From Pseudomonadota bacterium (GTDB lineage: Bacteria; Pseudomonadota; Alphaproteobacteria; Rhizobiales; Devosiaceae), in the NCBI GenBank assembly GCA_023433775.1, contig JAEYTY010000022.1, positions 1-39,538 of the forward strand: DNA of 39,538 bases, written 5' to 3'. Made by a program: the position numbers and the translations under genes. Of the stretch, positions 7,893 to 16,659 are shown piece after piece; the stretch's first letter is position 1; each line of letters begins with the position of its first letter. The notes below the pieces were generated by a model. That model saw only the letters and a list, made by a program, of their open reading frames with translations, made no database searches and was not told the origin of the DNA.

Positions 7893-8158
7893 CGCCCGCC
7901 CCTCGGCTTCACATTCTTCACCATGAAATCCGGCTTTTTCGGTTTCACCCAGCCCTTGGGTGGTTCGCGCAGCGGTGCGTTTGAGCCCAGCCCGATCTGC
8001 CCGGGCGGCGCCTGACCGACAATGGCCTCGCTTTCGCCCTTCAATCGGGCGATTTCATCGCGGAGCGCCGCGGCCTTTTCAAAATCGAATGCCGCCGCCG
8101 CCTCGTCCATCTGCTTTTCCAGCGCCACAAGCCGCGCGTGATTGCTTCGTGATGACAT
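7889..8158 (-). CDS. Small UvrB/UvrC-motif (UVR domain) protein
   Basis: This 89-residue protein is built around one UVR motif near residues 10-40 (VALEKQMDEAAAAFDFEKAA, then LRDEIARLK), the helical hairpin by which UvrB and UvrC interact. The C-terminal half is Pro/Gly/Lys-rich (PPKGWVKPKKPDFMVKNVKP) and probably unstructured. The ATG at 8158 is 3 bases after the stop of the ATP-dependent ligase gene, so it belongs to the exonuclease-ligase operon. UVR motifs also occur outside excision repair (for example McsA/ClpC-type proteins), so a repair role rests on the operon context. It may recruit UvrB/UvrC-like partners. Confidence 0.8.
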   Translation of the reverse strand: MSSRSNHARLVALEKQMDEAAAAFDFEKAAALRDEIARLKGESEAIVGQAPPGQIGLGSNAPLREPPKGWVKPKKPDFMVKNVKPRGGR

Positions 8159-8161
8159 GGC

Positions 8162-9727
8162 TCACCCCACAAATGCTTCGACATCTTCCAGCCGCGCCGC
8201 CTCATGCGCCGGTTTGTCCCAGCGTATCCGGCTGATGCGCGGAAAGCGCAGCGCCACGCCTGATTTGTGCCGTCCGCTCTTTTGCGCGCTATCGAAGGCC
8301 ACCTCGAACACCAGCTCTTTCTTGACTTCGCGCACCGGCCCGAAACTGCCGATCGTATTGGCGCGGATCCACCGGTCGAGCTGCTTCAGCTCTTCGTCGG
8401 TAAAGCCGAAATAGGCCTTGCCAATGGGCACGATCTCATTGCCATTCCAGGCGCCGAATGTGTAATCCGAATAATAGGAACTGCGCTTGCCATGACCGCG
8501 CTGAGCATACATCAGCACCGCATCGACAACATTCGGATCGCGCTTCCACTTGTACCAAAATCCCTTAGGCCGCCCCGGCACATAAGGCGATGAGCGCAGC
8601 TTGATCATCACCCCTTCATGGCCATGCTCATCCGCGCCCCGCTGCCGCAAGGCGCCCAGATCATCCCAGTTTTGGAAGCTCAGCACTTCTGAAAGGTCCA
8701 TCCGCGTCTGCGGATTGCGCGCGAACCAGGCCTCCAGACGCTGGCGCCGCGCCGTCCAGTCTAGCACGCGAATGTCCTCGTCGCCGTCAAACAGCATGTC
8801 ATAGACCCGCACAAAGCCCGGCAGCTCTGCCATCTGCTTGGCATTGGCCACTTTACGGTTGAGCCGCTGCTGCAGGTCATTGAAGCTGCGCGCCTCGAAA
8901 TCCTGCCCCACCAGCAATTCCCCGTCGAGCACCGCGCTCCCCATCGCGGCCTCCACCACATCGGGAAAGCTCGCCGCAATATCGTCGCCCGTGCGCGAAA
9001 ACATCGACGCGCCATCCTTGCCCAGCACCAGTTGCACGCGGATGCCGTCCCATTTCCATTCCGCAGCAAAATCGCGTGGATCAAGCGCCGCAAAGTCGCG
9101 CGCCTCGATGGGGTTGGACAGCATGAGCGGATGAAAGCGCGCTGTGTGGTCAATGTCCGGCCGCCCCGCCTTGCCCTCCAGCCAGTCGAACAAGTCCTGA
9201 TAGGGCGGCTTCAGCCCATGCCACACTTCCTCGATGGCTTGCAGGTCCACCCCGCTCATCTGCGCCAGCGCCGTTTTGGCCAGCCGCGCCGAAACCCCGA
9301 TGCGCAAGGCGCCCGTCGCCAGCTTGATCAGCGCCCAGCGCTCATGGATTGCCGCCTGCGATAGCAACCTCCCGATCACCTTGGGCAATTCAGCCTTGCT
9401 GGTCTGGTTCAGCAGCGCCACCAAATCCCGCAATCGCGGCAATTCGCCCTCGCCGTGATGCGGCCAGATCAGCGCGATGGTTTCGCCGAGGTCCCCGACA
9501 TAATCATAGGAGAGCGCAAACAGCGTCTCATCCACCTCGGCCAGCACGGTCTCTTTCAGCAGCGCCGGTTTGACATTGCGGATATCCATTTCGCCGGTCA
9601 GCACAGCCAGCGCCAACCCGCGATCGGGGTCCGGCACCTCGGCAAAATACTGCGCCAGCGCATTGATCTTCCGCGTCCGCGACGGGGTCAGCGCCAGAAG
9701 TTCGAGCAGGTCCGCAAACCGTCTCAT
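8162..9727 (-). CDS. ATP-dependent DNA ligase (exonuclease-associated, LigB/LigC-like)
   Basis: This 521-residue cytoplasmic ligase seals nicks using ATP. The N-terminal 200 residues are a helical DNA-binding domain as in the DNA ligase I class. The nucleotidyltransferase domain carries motif I EWKWDGIR with the adenylated Lys225. It continues with FSRTGDDI (III), LDGELL and the later EGVMIKL and WYKWKR (motifs IV-V), followed by an OB fold to about 510. Length and layout match bacterial ATP-dependent ligases paired with a metallo-beta-lactamase exonuclease. The ATG overlaps the exonuclease stop (ATGA). It is accessory to an NAD-dependent LigA, which is not in this window. Role in repair is inferred. 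Confidence 0.93.
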   Translation of the reverse strand: MRRFADLLELLALTPSRTRKINALAQYFAEVPDPDRGLALAVLTGEMDIRNVKPALLKETVLAEVDETLFALSYDYVGDLGETIALIWPHHGEGELPRLRDLVALLNQTSKAELPKVIGRLLSQAAIHERWALIKLATGALRIGVSARLAKTALAQMSGVDLQAIEEVWHGLKPPYQDLFDWLEGKAGRPDIDHTARFHPLMLSNPIEARDFAALDPRDFAAEWKWDGIRVQLVLGKDGASMFSRTGDDIAASFPDVVEAAMGSAVLDGELLVGQDFEARSFNDLQQRLNRKVANAKQMAELPGFVRVYDMLFDGDEDIRVLDWTARRQRLEAWFARNPQTRMDLSEVLSFQNWDDLGALRQRGADEHGHEGVMIKLRSSPYVPGRPKGFWYKWKRDPNVVDAVLMYAQRGHGKRSSYYSDYTFGAWNGNEIVPIGKAYFGFTDEELKQLDRWIRANTIGSFGPVREVKKELVFEVAFDSAQKSGRHKSGVALRFPRISRIRWDKPAHEAARLEDVEAFVG

Positions 9728-10728
9728 GCCTCGCCCTCCCCGCCATCATCGTCCAGCCCCGGCAGCGCCAGTGGCTCCGCCTCCAGCCCCTGCTTGCGAC
9801 ACCAGTAAACCAGCGCATCCTCGCGCCCATGGGTCACCCAGACCGTGCTGGCCCCGCTTTCAAGAATGCTTTCATTGAGTTCACCCCAGTCGCAATGGTC
9901 CGAAATCACCAGCGGCAATTCCACCAGCGCCTGCCGTGCCCGCTGCTTGACGCTCATCCAGCCCGAGGCCTGGCACACCACGGGGTCAGGAAAGCGCCGG
10001 CTCCAGCGGTCGCGAATTGCGGACGGCGGCGCGATGACGATCTGTCCCGCCATCTCGGCCTTGGACATGCCCGTCGCCGGCAGCAATTGACCCAGCGGAA
10101 CACCCAGCTCTTCATAAAGCGCGCAAAGCCGGATCATCGCGCCATGGAGATAAATCGGTCTGTCCCATCCGGCGTCGCGCAATAGCGCAATCACCCGCTG
10201 CGCCTTTCCCAGTGCATAACACCCGATGAGATGACACCGCTCGGGCTGGTCAGCGACAGATTTCAATAGCCGCGCGATTTCCGCCTGCGGCAGCGGATGC
10301 TGAAAAACCGGTAGCCCAAATGTCGCCTCGGTGACCAGCAGGTCGCAGGCGACAGGTTCAAAAGCCTGAGCCGTCCGGTCCGGCAGCCGCTTGTAGTCGC
10401 CCGTCACGACAACACGCTGCCCTTCAGCCTCGATACACACCTGCGCCGAACCCAGAATATGGCCCGCTGGATGGAGGCTCACGACAGCGCCGTCCATCCG
10501 CAGCCGCTCACCAAATGGCAGCGCCTCAAAACGCCTGGCGCAATCTTCGCCATAGCGAACCTTCATGATCTCGATTGTGTCCGGCGTCGCCAGAACAGCA
10601 CCATGGCCGCTCCGCGCATGGTCCGCATGGCCATGGGTGATGATCGCGCGTGGCTTTGGCTCACCCGGATCGATCCAGGCGTCGATGGCAGGAACATAGA
10701 GATCGCGGTTGATGATCGGCTTGGTCAT
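9724..10728 (-). CDS. Ligase-associated DNA exonuclease (metallo-beta-lactamase fold)
   Basis: This 334-residue nuclease is of the SNM1/CPSF-like metallo-beta-lactamase class. The metal site begins with THGHADHA (His32, His34, Asp36, His37). PAGHILGSAQV, VVTGDY and EATFG are further conserved blocks, and a late DHCDW and VWVTHGRED carry the C-terminal His and Asp of the beta-CASP part. The gene overlaps the ligase by 4 bases, and this pair defines the ligase-associated exonuclease family. In many bacteria the same operon also has an Lhr-type helicase and a PdeM phosphoesterase. Neither is present here. Start ATG at 10728. Confidence 0.93.
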   Translation of the reverse strand: MTKPIINRDLYVPAIDAWIDPGEPKPRAIITHGHADHARSGHGAVLATPDTIEIMKVRYGEDCARRFEALPFGERLRMDGAVVSLHPAGHILGSAQVCIEAEGQRVVVTGDYKRLPDRTAQAFEPVACDLLVTEATFGLPVFQHPLPQAEIARLLKSVADQPERCHLIGCYALGKAQRVIALLRDAGWDRPIYLHGAMIRLCALYEELGVPLGQLLPATGMSKAEMAGQIVIAPPSAIRDRWSRRFPDPVVCQASGWMSVKQRARQALVELPLVISDHCDWGELNESILESGASTVWVTHGREDALVYWCRKQGLEAEPLALPGLDDDGGEGEA

Positions 10729-10798
10729 GAGACAATCAACGCCAGCGGCACGAAGCCGGTTCAGCCCGGCGCGCCTAATTCGTCATCTATGGCAGCCC

Positions 10799-10824
10799 GT
10801 GCTGACAACACATGTCACCAGCAC
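10799..10824. other. Imperfect dyad upstream of the exonuclease-ligase operon
   Basis: GTGCTG at 10799-10804 pairs with CAGCAC at 10819-10824, with partly symmetric sequence between. It lies in the 106-bp gap between the DUF459 gene and the exonuclease start. It could be an operator or part of a weak terminator. No T-run follows. Confidence 0.3.
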
Positions 10825-10834
10825 CACGAGAAAC

Positions 10835-11974
10835 CTATTCGGCGGCCTCGATCTCGGGCGTCACGCCGACGCCAAAGGCATCGACCCGGCCCACCGGCGC
10901 CTGCATCAATTGCTCAAGCGAAAACGGCGCATCCGGCGCCTGAATACTCGTCGCGCTGATCAACTCCCCCGCCCGCTGCGGCGCGCGGCTGATCGGGATG
11001 ACGGCGCCGGCGACTTCAAGCAGCCGGATCTGCCCCAGCCCCTGATAAGGCGGGCGGAGCATCGCTGCCGCATCGGTGCCCAGCAGCGGATCGGCCACCG
11101 CAATGGTCACCGCGCCGCCGCGATAGAAATTGCGGATCGGCTGGCTGAGATAGAACGCCACCTTGTCCGATCCGGCTGTCGCCAGATGAATGCCGTCATC
11201 CTTGCGCATCCGCGCATTCTGCCCGTTTACATCCGGACCCTGGCTGCTATAGCGCCCGTCTTCGCCCAGGAACCGCTCATAGATATCGAGAAATTCCGCC
11301 CCGCCCGAAAAGGCCGCGAGCTTTTGCAGGGCGCTGATCTGCGTCATCGCCGTCGAATAATCGGTCTTTGACATGGGCGGCAGCCCCACCCAGACCACGG
11401 GCTTGCGCGCCGCCCGCAGGCTGCCGAGAAACCGGTTGAGCCGCGACTGATATTCCGCCCGCCACTCATCGCTCAGCGCCGGATAGGTCCGGCCGTTGAC
11501 CTTCATTTCCTGCCGGTCATTGATGCCGATAATGACAATGGCGAGGTCAAAGGTGTCCGCCGCGATCTGCTCATTGATCGCCGCGTTCCAGTCGAAATAA
11601 TCGTCGCGCACAAAGCCCGATGAACCGACGCCCTGCCCGATCACCACCAGATTGGGGTCCTCGGCATAATAGCGCTCCAGCGCCTTGCTGAGATCGACCG
11701 CCATGGAATCACCAAAGACGGCCAGCCGCGTTGCGCCCGGCGCCTTTTCCACGGCAGGCACCGGCGGTGGCAGGGCGGCTGCGGGGGCTGCGCGGCGCGG
11801 CTGAGCCTGCGGCGCCGGTGCGGGCGCCGGCTCTTCGCCAAACAGCAGGTCGAACAGCGTGCGCCGCCGTTCTTCCTGCGCCACCACAATGCGCTCTTCA
11901 GCCTGCGCGAGAGCCGGGGCGACATCCACTGTCACCACCAATCCCACCAATATGGCCAGCAAAAGCCGCTTCAT
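10835..11974 (-). CDS. Exported SGNH-hydrolase protein, DUF459 family
   Basis: This 379-residue protein has a signal peptide (MKRLLLAILVGLVVTVDVAPALAQ) and a Pro/Ala-rich linker at about 48-80. An SGNH/GDSL-like domain begins at 82 with AVFGDSMAVDL (Ser90 as candidate nucleophile). GINDRQ is the block with Asn, and DDGIHL carries the Asp/His pair, so the catalytic set looks complete. DUF459 proteins are periplasmic and often sit near peptidoglycan or polysaccharide genes. Here it follows the lytic transglycosylase on the same strand (72-bp gap). A likely substrate is an acyl group on a cell-wall or surface glycan, but that is inference. Confidence 0.85.
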   Translation of the reverse strand: MKRLLLAILVGLVVTVDVAPALAQAEERIVVAQEERRRTLFDLLFGEEPAPAPAPQAQPRRAAPAAALPPPVPAVEKAPGATRLAVFGDSMAVDLSKALERYYAEDPNLVVIGQGVGSSGFVRDDYFDWNAAINEQIAADTFDLAIVIIGINDRQEMKVNGRTYPALSDEWRAEYQSRLNRFLGSLRAARKPVVWVGLPPMSKTDYSTAMTQISALQKLAAFSGGAEFLDIYERFLGEDGRYSSQGPDVNGQNARMRKDDGIHLATAGSDKVAFYLSQPIRNFYRGGAVTIAVADPLLGTDAAAMLRPPYQGLGQIRLLEVAGAVIPISRAPQRAGELISATSIQAPDAPFSLEQLMQAPVGRVDAFGVGVTPEIEAAE

Positions 11975-12046
11975 TGCAGAGGTCCCGATTGCGCGCCGCT
12001 CTTCTACCAGAGCCGCCAGGGCAAGGCCATGCCGCTCAAGCGGGCG

Positions 12047-13246
12047 TTATCGCGTTGCTGCCATCAGCGCATCATAGGCCGCCCGCGTCACGAAGCCATC
12101 GGCCACCTCGCCCCGCGCCGCCTGAAACTGCGCATAAGCCGCCTGGCTGATCGGCCCGACCCGCCCATCGACAATGCCATTGTAGAGGCCGAGCTTTGTC
12201 AGCGCTTCCTGAATGGCAATCCGCTGCCTGAGATCAGGAAACTGCGTATCGCGGGGCCATGACGTCGCAAAAGCCCCGCCGCCCTTCAGCCTGTCGGTCA
12301 GGTGCGCCACCGCCATCACATAGCTGTCGGAAAAATTATAGCCCTTGAGGACGAGATAGTTGGCCGTCATCAGAAATTTCGGCCCGTCCTTGCCGGCCGG
12401 CACATAGAGGAAGACCGGCAGGTTGAGATCGCCAAACTGCCGCCCCGCCACCCGCGTCACCCCGCGTTCGGCAAAGAACTGCACCGGGCGCAATTGCTCA
12501 CGTGTCGCCAGCAGATAATCAAAGCCCACCGGCAGCTCGACCTCAAAACCCCAGTCGAGCCCGGTCTGATAGCCCATGTCCCGCAAAAGCACGGCGCTCG
12601 TCGCCAGCGCATCGGCCAGCGATCCATGCAGGTCCAGCCGCCCATCGCCGTCGCCATCCGTGCCATGGGCAATGACATTGCTCGGATTGACCTGCAAATG
12701 CCCGATGGCCCCGGCCCATGAACCCACAGGCGACACCCCGCCATTGGCCTCGGTCAGCCGCAAAGCCGCAAAGAGATCGGCCTTGTCCTCGGCAAAGCGC
12801 GTGCGCCTCTGATAGCTCACTGTCGCCAGCGCCGGCACGATGGGGCGGATCAACCTGTCATTGCCCAGCACCGCGCCATAATCGGTCTCAATGCCCCAGA
12901 TCGCGCCCAGCACATAGGGATCAACGCCATAGCGCGCGCCGACAGCGGCAAAAAGATCGCTGTTCCGCGCCATCGCCGCACGCCCGCGTTCGATGCGTCC
13001 GCTCGTCACCCGCGCGTCGAGGTACTCCCACACCGGCGTCGTGAATTCGGGCTGCGTCTCGACCAGATTGGGCACGCGCGGATCGGGCTTGAAGCCCGTC
13101 ATCACACTGTCATAGGTCGCCGCGCTCACCCCATTGGCCAATGCCTCGCTGCGCAATTCGGCAATGAAATCCTCAAAGCTGCCCTGCGGCTGCGCCAGCG
13201 CGGGGCCGGACAACAGCATTAGCAGCAGGAGAATGAGGATGCGCAT
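12047..13246 (-). CDS. Lytic murein transglycosylase, MltB-like (GH103) with peptidoglycan-binding domain
   Basis: This 399-residue periplasmic enzyme cleaves the MurNAc-GlcNAc bond with 1,6-anhydro product. The signal peptide MRILILLLLMLLSGPALAQ supports the ATG at 13246 over an upstream in-frame ATG at 13294 that would overlap galE. The SLT_2 domain has GIWGIETDYGAV-type sequence with catalytic Glu120. The second conserved block reads GAIGHLQVNPSN in place of the common GAMG-x-x-QFMPS, so the substrate groove is somewhat divergent. The C-terminal 60 residues (LGLYNGIVDGRVGP onward) form a PG_binding_1 domain. It starts 14 bases after the galE stop, so it is probably co-transcribed with galE. 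Confidence 0.9.
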   Translation of the reverse strand: MRILILLLLMLLSGPALAQPQGSFEDFIAELRSEALANGVSAATYDSVMTGFKPDPRVPNLVETQPEFTTPVWEYLDARVTSGRIERGRAAMARNSDLFAAVGARYGVDPYVLGAIWGIETDYGAVLGNDRLIRPIVPALATVSYQRRTRFAEDKADLFAALRLTEANGGVSPVGSWAGAIGHLQVNPSNVIAHGTDGDGDGRLDLHGSLADALATSAVLLRDMGYQTGLDWGFEVELPVGFDYLLATREQLRPVQFFAERGVTRVAGRQFGDLNLPVFLYVPAGKDGPKFLMTANYLVLKGYNFSDSYVMAVAHLTDRLKGGGAFATSWPRDTQFPDLRQRIAIQEALTKLGLYNGIVDGRVGPISQAAYAQFQAARGEVADGFVTRAAYDALMAATR

Positions 13247-13260
13247 GGCGAACTTTCGGT

Positions 13261-14247
13261 TCAGCGGTTGCGGGTCTGCAGATACCGCTCCCATTCATAG
13301 GCCGTTTCAACGATCTCGTTGAGATCGTCATGCTTGGGCACCCAGCCCAAAAGCGCGCGCACCTTTTCCCCCGTCGCGGTGATCGAAGCCGGATCGCCGG
13401 GACGGCGCGGTCCCTCATCGGCGCGGAAATTCACGCCCGACACCGATCGCACCGTCTCCACCACTTCGCGCACCGAATAGCCCTGGCCATAGGCACAATT
13501 GAGCGTGGTGCTTTCCCCGCCCGCCCGCAAATGCTTGAGCAGCAGCGCATGGGCGGCGATAAGATCGGTCACATGGATATAGTCGCGGATACAGGTGCCG
13601 TCCGGCGTCTCATAATCGGTGCCGAAAATGTCCATTTTCTCGCGCTGGCCCAGCGCGGCCTGGCACGCCACCTTGATCAGATGCGTCGCCTGCGGCGTTG
13701 ATTGCCCCGAGCGCTTGCCGGGGTCTGCACCCGCCACGTTGAAATAGCGCAAGACGCCATAGGTAATGTCATGGGTCGCGGCCACATCGGCCAGCATCCA
13801 TTCGGTCATCAGCTTGGATCGGCCATAGGGCGACATGGGATTGAGCGGCGTGTCTTCCACCACGGGCGCCAGCCCCGTCATGCCATAGACGGCAGCGGTC
13901 GATGAAAAGACGAAATGCTTCACCCCGCCCTTCACCGCCGCCTCGATCAGGTTGCGCGATGTGGCGGTATTGTTCCCGTAATATTTGAGCGGATTAGTGA
14001 CCGATTCCGGCACCACGATGGACCCGGCGAAATGCACGATTTCGCGAACCGAATATTTCTCGATCAGCCGCAGCACATTGTCGATGTCGCCGGCATTGCC
14101 CGTCTCGAAACGCGCGCGCCCGTCAATGGCCCAGTCGAAGCCGGTGACGAGATTGTCGAGCACAACCACCTCTTCACCGGCATCAGCCAGTTCCAACACC
14201 ATGTGGCTACCGATATAACCGGCTCCGCCCGTCACCAAAACGGTCAT
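13261..14247 (-). CDS. galE: UDP-glucose 4-epimerase
   Basis: This 328-residue NAD-dependent epimerase interconverts UDP-glucose and UDP-galactose. It is an extended SDR: NAD motif TGGAGYIGSH at 6-15, HFAGSIVV, FSSTAAVYG with the active-site Ser/Thr, and the Tyr-x-x-x-Lys pair Tyr141/Lys145 in YGRSK. RYFNVAGA and RDYIHVTDL are the downstream signatures typical of GalE. It is divergent from galU (106-bp shared upstream region), so supply of UDP-glucose and its conversion to UDP-galactose for surface glycans are encoded together. The transglycosylase gene follows closely. Confidence 0.95.
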   Translation of the reverse strand: MTVLVTGGAGYIGSHMVLELADAGEEVVVLDNLVTGFDWAIDGRARFETGNAGDIDNVLRLIEKYSVREIVHFAGSIVVPESVTNPLKYYGNNTATSRNLIEAAVKGGVKHFVFSSTAAVYGMTGLAPVVEDTPLNPMSPYGRSKLMTEWMLADVAATHDITYGVLRYFNVAGADPGKRSGQSTPQATHLIKVACQAALGQREKMDIFGTDYETPDGTCIRDYIHVTDLIAAHALLLKHLRAGGESTTLNCAYGQGYSVREVVETVRSVSGVNFRADEGPRRPGDPASITATGEKVRALLGWVPKHDDLNEIVETAYEWERYLQTRNR

Positions 14248-14353
14248 CGCGACCCTCTTCCAAACGTCAACTCTGTCTCATTGCAACGATATGTGGCAGA
14301 TGTTGATTTAGCTTTACAATTGCCGCTCATAACACCCTCGGGGGAATTGCTCA
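14248..14353. promoter_or_regulatory. Divergent galE/galU promoter region
   Basis: This 106-bp A+T-richer spacer between two divergent starts must hold both promoters. On the plus strand TTGATT followed by CTCATA at 17 bp is a weak candidate pair for galU. No dyad operator is evident. Confidence 0.4.
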
Positions 14354-15238
14354 GTGTCCAAACGCGTTCGTACTGCCGTATTTCCGGTTGCTGGTCTCGG
14401 AACCCGCTTTTTGCCGGCCACCAAGGCCATGCCAAAGGAAATGCTGACAGTTGTGGATCGTCCCCTCATCCAATATGCGGTGGATGAAGCGCGCGAAGCC
14501 GGCATTGACCACTTCGTCTTCGTCACCGGCAGCAACAAGGGCGTCATCGAAGATCACTTCGACCGCCAGTTCGAGCTCGAAGCGACCCTCGAAGCGCGCG
14601 GCAAGACCGAGGAACTCGCCGAATTGCGCAAAGACCTGCCCTCGGCCGGCCGCACCAGCTTTACCCGCCAGCAGGAGCCGATGGGCCTGGGCCACGCCGT
14701 CTGGTGCGCCCGCGACATCGTGGGTGACCAGCCCTTTGCCCTGCTCCTTCCGGACATGATCTTTCAGGCCAAGCCCGGCGTGCTTCGCCAGATGATGGAT
14801 GCCTACGAAGAAACCGGCGGCAATGTCATCGGCGTCGAGGAATGTTCCTGGGACGATGTTTCGTCCTATGGCCTCGTCACCCGCGGCGAAGGCCCCGACA
14901 ATGGTTTCAGGATCGAGGGCATGGTCGAAAAGCCCAAGCGCGAAGACGCGCCGTCCAACCTCTTCATTTCCGGCCGCTATATCCTGCAGCCCGAAATCTT
15001 CTCCCTGCTCGCCGAGCAGACTAAGGGCGCGGGCGGCGAAATCCAGCTCACCGACGCCATGCAATTGCTGATGAAGGAACAGCGCTTCTCCGGCGTCAAA
15101 TACGAAGGCAAGGTCTTCGATTGCGGCTCAAAGCTCGGCTTCCTGACTGCCAATGTTGTCTTTGCCCTCGACCGCAAGGATATCCGGCCCGGCTTTCTCT
15201 CCGAATTGCGCAAGCTTGATCTCGAAGACCAGCTCTAG
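14354..15238 (+). CDS. galU: UTP-glucose-1-phosphate uridylyltransferase
   Basis: This 294-residue enzyme makes UDP-glucose from glucose-1-phosphate and UTP. The nucleotide-binding signature FPVAGLGTRFLPATKAMPKE is at residues 10-29. VDRPLIQYAVDEA follows, then LLPDMIF with the metal-binding Asp, GMVEKP, and GGEIQLTDA near the C-terminus, all GalU hallmarks. Length is typical. The GTG start at 14354 is preceded by GGGGGAATTGCTCA, and no nearer ATG fits the conserved N-terminus. It is divergent from galE and convergent with the outer-membrane protein gene. Confidence 0.95.
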   Translation: MSKRVRTAVFPVAGLGTRFLPATKAMPKEMLTVVDRPLIQYAVDEAREAGIDHFVFVTGSNKGVIEDHFDRQFELEATLEARGKTEELAELRKDLPSAGRTSFTRQQEPMGLGHAVWCARDIVGDQPFALLLPDMIFQAKPGVLRQMMDAYEETGGNVIGVEECSWDDVSSYGLVTRGEGPDNGFRIEGMVEKPKREDAPSNLFISGRYILQPEIFSLLAEQTKGAGGEIQLTDAMQLLMKEQRFSGVKYEGKVFDCGSKLGFLTANVVFALDRKDIRPGFLSELRKLDLEDQL

Positions 15239-15249
15239 CGCTTCGGCTT

Positions 15250-16521
15250 TCAGCGCTTGAGGGTCACGCCCAGCGTAACACTGTGCGAATCCAGCACGCC
15301 GGAACTCGAATTGTCGCGATGCGCAAAGCCGTAATCGGCCGAGATCGCGGTATGGTCATTGACCTTGTAATCGGCCCCCGCGCCCAGCCCATGGCGCCGC
15401 TCGGTTTCGCCGCTGCCTTCAAACAGCGACAGGCCCCAATTGGCCGAAGCCCGCAGGCGCAGCCACGAATTGACCGTGTAGTCGGCACTGGCCTTCGCTA
15501 CATGCTCGACCTTGGCCGTGCCGGCAGCATCGGCACCCGGCGGCGAAATCGTCGTGCTGAGACCTGCTGTCAGGCCCAGCGTCGGGTCAGGCCGATAGGT
15601 CACGCTGGCATCGTAGAGCCGCGTCGTGACGCTACCCAGCGCAGCATCGTCAAACACATAATCGCCCACGCCCACCGACGCCGTGGCCGAGAGGACACTG
15701 TTCCAGTTTCCGGTGACGCCCGCCCGCAATTCGCGCTGCGTTCCGTCCTGCCGCCGCATCAGACTGGCCGAAGGCAGGTCGAAGAGGTCGCGTCCGATCG
15801 TGCCCTCGCCGAACACCTCGAAGATCGGCGTCATCTGATAGCCCACCCTGAGGCTGGCTTCCGTCGCCCAGTAATTCTGGTCCGAATTGTCGGTGATCCC
15901 CGTCAGCACGCGTTCGCTGGGGCTATAGATCGTCCGCGTCGCTTCGCCCGCGATCCCGACATTGAACCGGCCGAATTGCCGGTCGATACCCGCGCCCAGC
16001 GTACCGGTGACGATGCGCGGCGGCCTGATGACCTGTGCCGAACTGCCCGGCAGGCCCGGCAATTCCTGCGACAATGTCAGCGCTGCATTCCCCGTGACAT
16101 TGGTCACGCTATCAATCGGCGCCGTGCCCGAAATCCCCAGCCGCAGACCCGACAATTCGATATCGCCGCCGCTGCGCTGCGCCAGGTCCGCGCCGCCATT
16201 GAGCCGCAGATCGGCGCGCTGCCCGTCATGCACGGCCGTGAATTCCGGGGTCAGCGTTTTGACAAAGCTGCTGCCCTGATTGGTATGGGTATAGGCGCCC
16301 TTGAGGCCTACGGACCAGTCGATATCAAACAGCGGATGGCCCGGCTCGACCGGCACACCGAATTCTTTAGGCACGGGCGCGGCAGGATAAAGCCCCGGCT
16401 GCAGGCGCTCTTCATTGAGGGGTTTCATGACGCCGGCGGACGGGTCGGCCAGCACCGGCCCGGCGGCGACGGTTCCGGCCAGCAACGCAATGATAAATTT
16501 GCGGAAATGCCGCCCGGCCAA
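15250..16521 (-). CDS. Outer-membrane beta-barrel protein (BBP2-like)
   Basis: This 423-residue exported protein starts with a signal peptide (HFRKFIIALLAGTVAAGPVLA) and a short Pro-rich segment. From about residue 65 it is made of alternating hydrophobic/polar strands with many Gly, Thr and aromatic residues (for example VGLKGAYTHTNQGSS and LRASANWGLSLFEG), as in a transmembrane beta-barrel of about 12-16 strands. It ends with a strand SHSVTLGVTLKR, slightly off the usual C-terminal aromatic BAM signal. Similar proteins are annotated as BBP2 barrels near exopolysaccharide genes. Adjacency to galU and galE makes a role in surface polysaccharide export or anchoring possible but unproven. Confidence 0.75.
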   Translation of the reverse strand: MAGRHFRKFIIALLAGTVAAGPVLADPSAGVMKPLNEERLQPGLYPAAPVPKEFGVPVEPGHPLFDIDWSVGLKGAYTHTNQGSSFVKTLTPEFTAVHDGQRADLRLNGGADLAQRSGGDIELSGLRLGISGTAPIDSVTNVTGNAALTLSQELPGLPGSSAQVIRPPRIVTGTLGAGIDRQFGRFNVGIAGEATRTIYSPSERVLTGITDNSDQNYWATEASLRVGYQMTPIFEVFGEGTIGRDLFDLPSASLMRRQDGTQRELRAGVTGNWNSVLSATASVGVGDYVFDDAALGSVTTRLYDASVTYRPDPTLGLTAGLSTTISPPGADAAGTAKVEHVAKASADYTVNSWLRLRASANWGLSLFEGSGETERRHGLGAGADYKVNDHTAISADYGFAHRDNSSSGVLDSHSVTLGVTLKR

Positions 16522-16659
16522 AAGTCTGCTCCGCCTGAAAGTGCTGGCGGTTCAGTCGGATGAAGCCAGCTTATGCCCAAACGGGCGCTTACCCAATCCT
16601 TTCAGCTTATGGTTAATGAACCCTTGCCCGCAGGCTATTTCCGGCTGCGACAGAAGGGT

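Noticed and set aside
10799..10824. TGACATGT-like half of the exonuclease upstream dyad as a GntR site
   Set aside because: Only one half resembles the motif and the dyad centre is elsewhere; no metabolic link.
15239..15262. Terminator between galU and the outer-membrane protein gene
   Set aside because: Only a loose AGCGC / GCGCT pairing with a long loop and no T-run.
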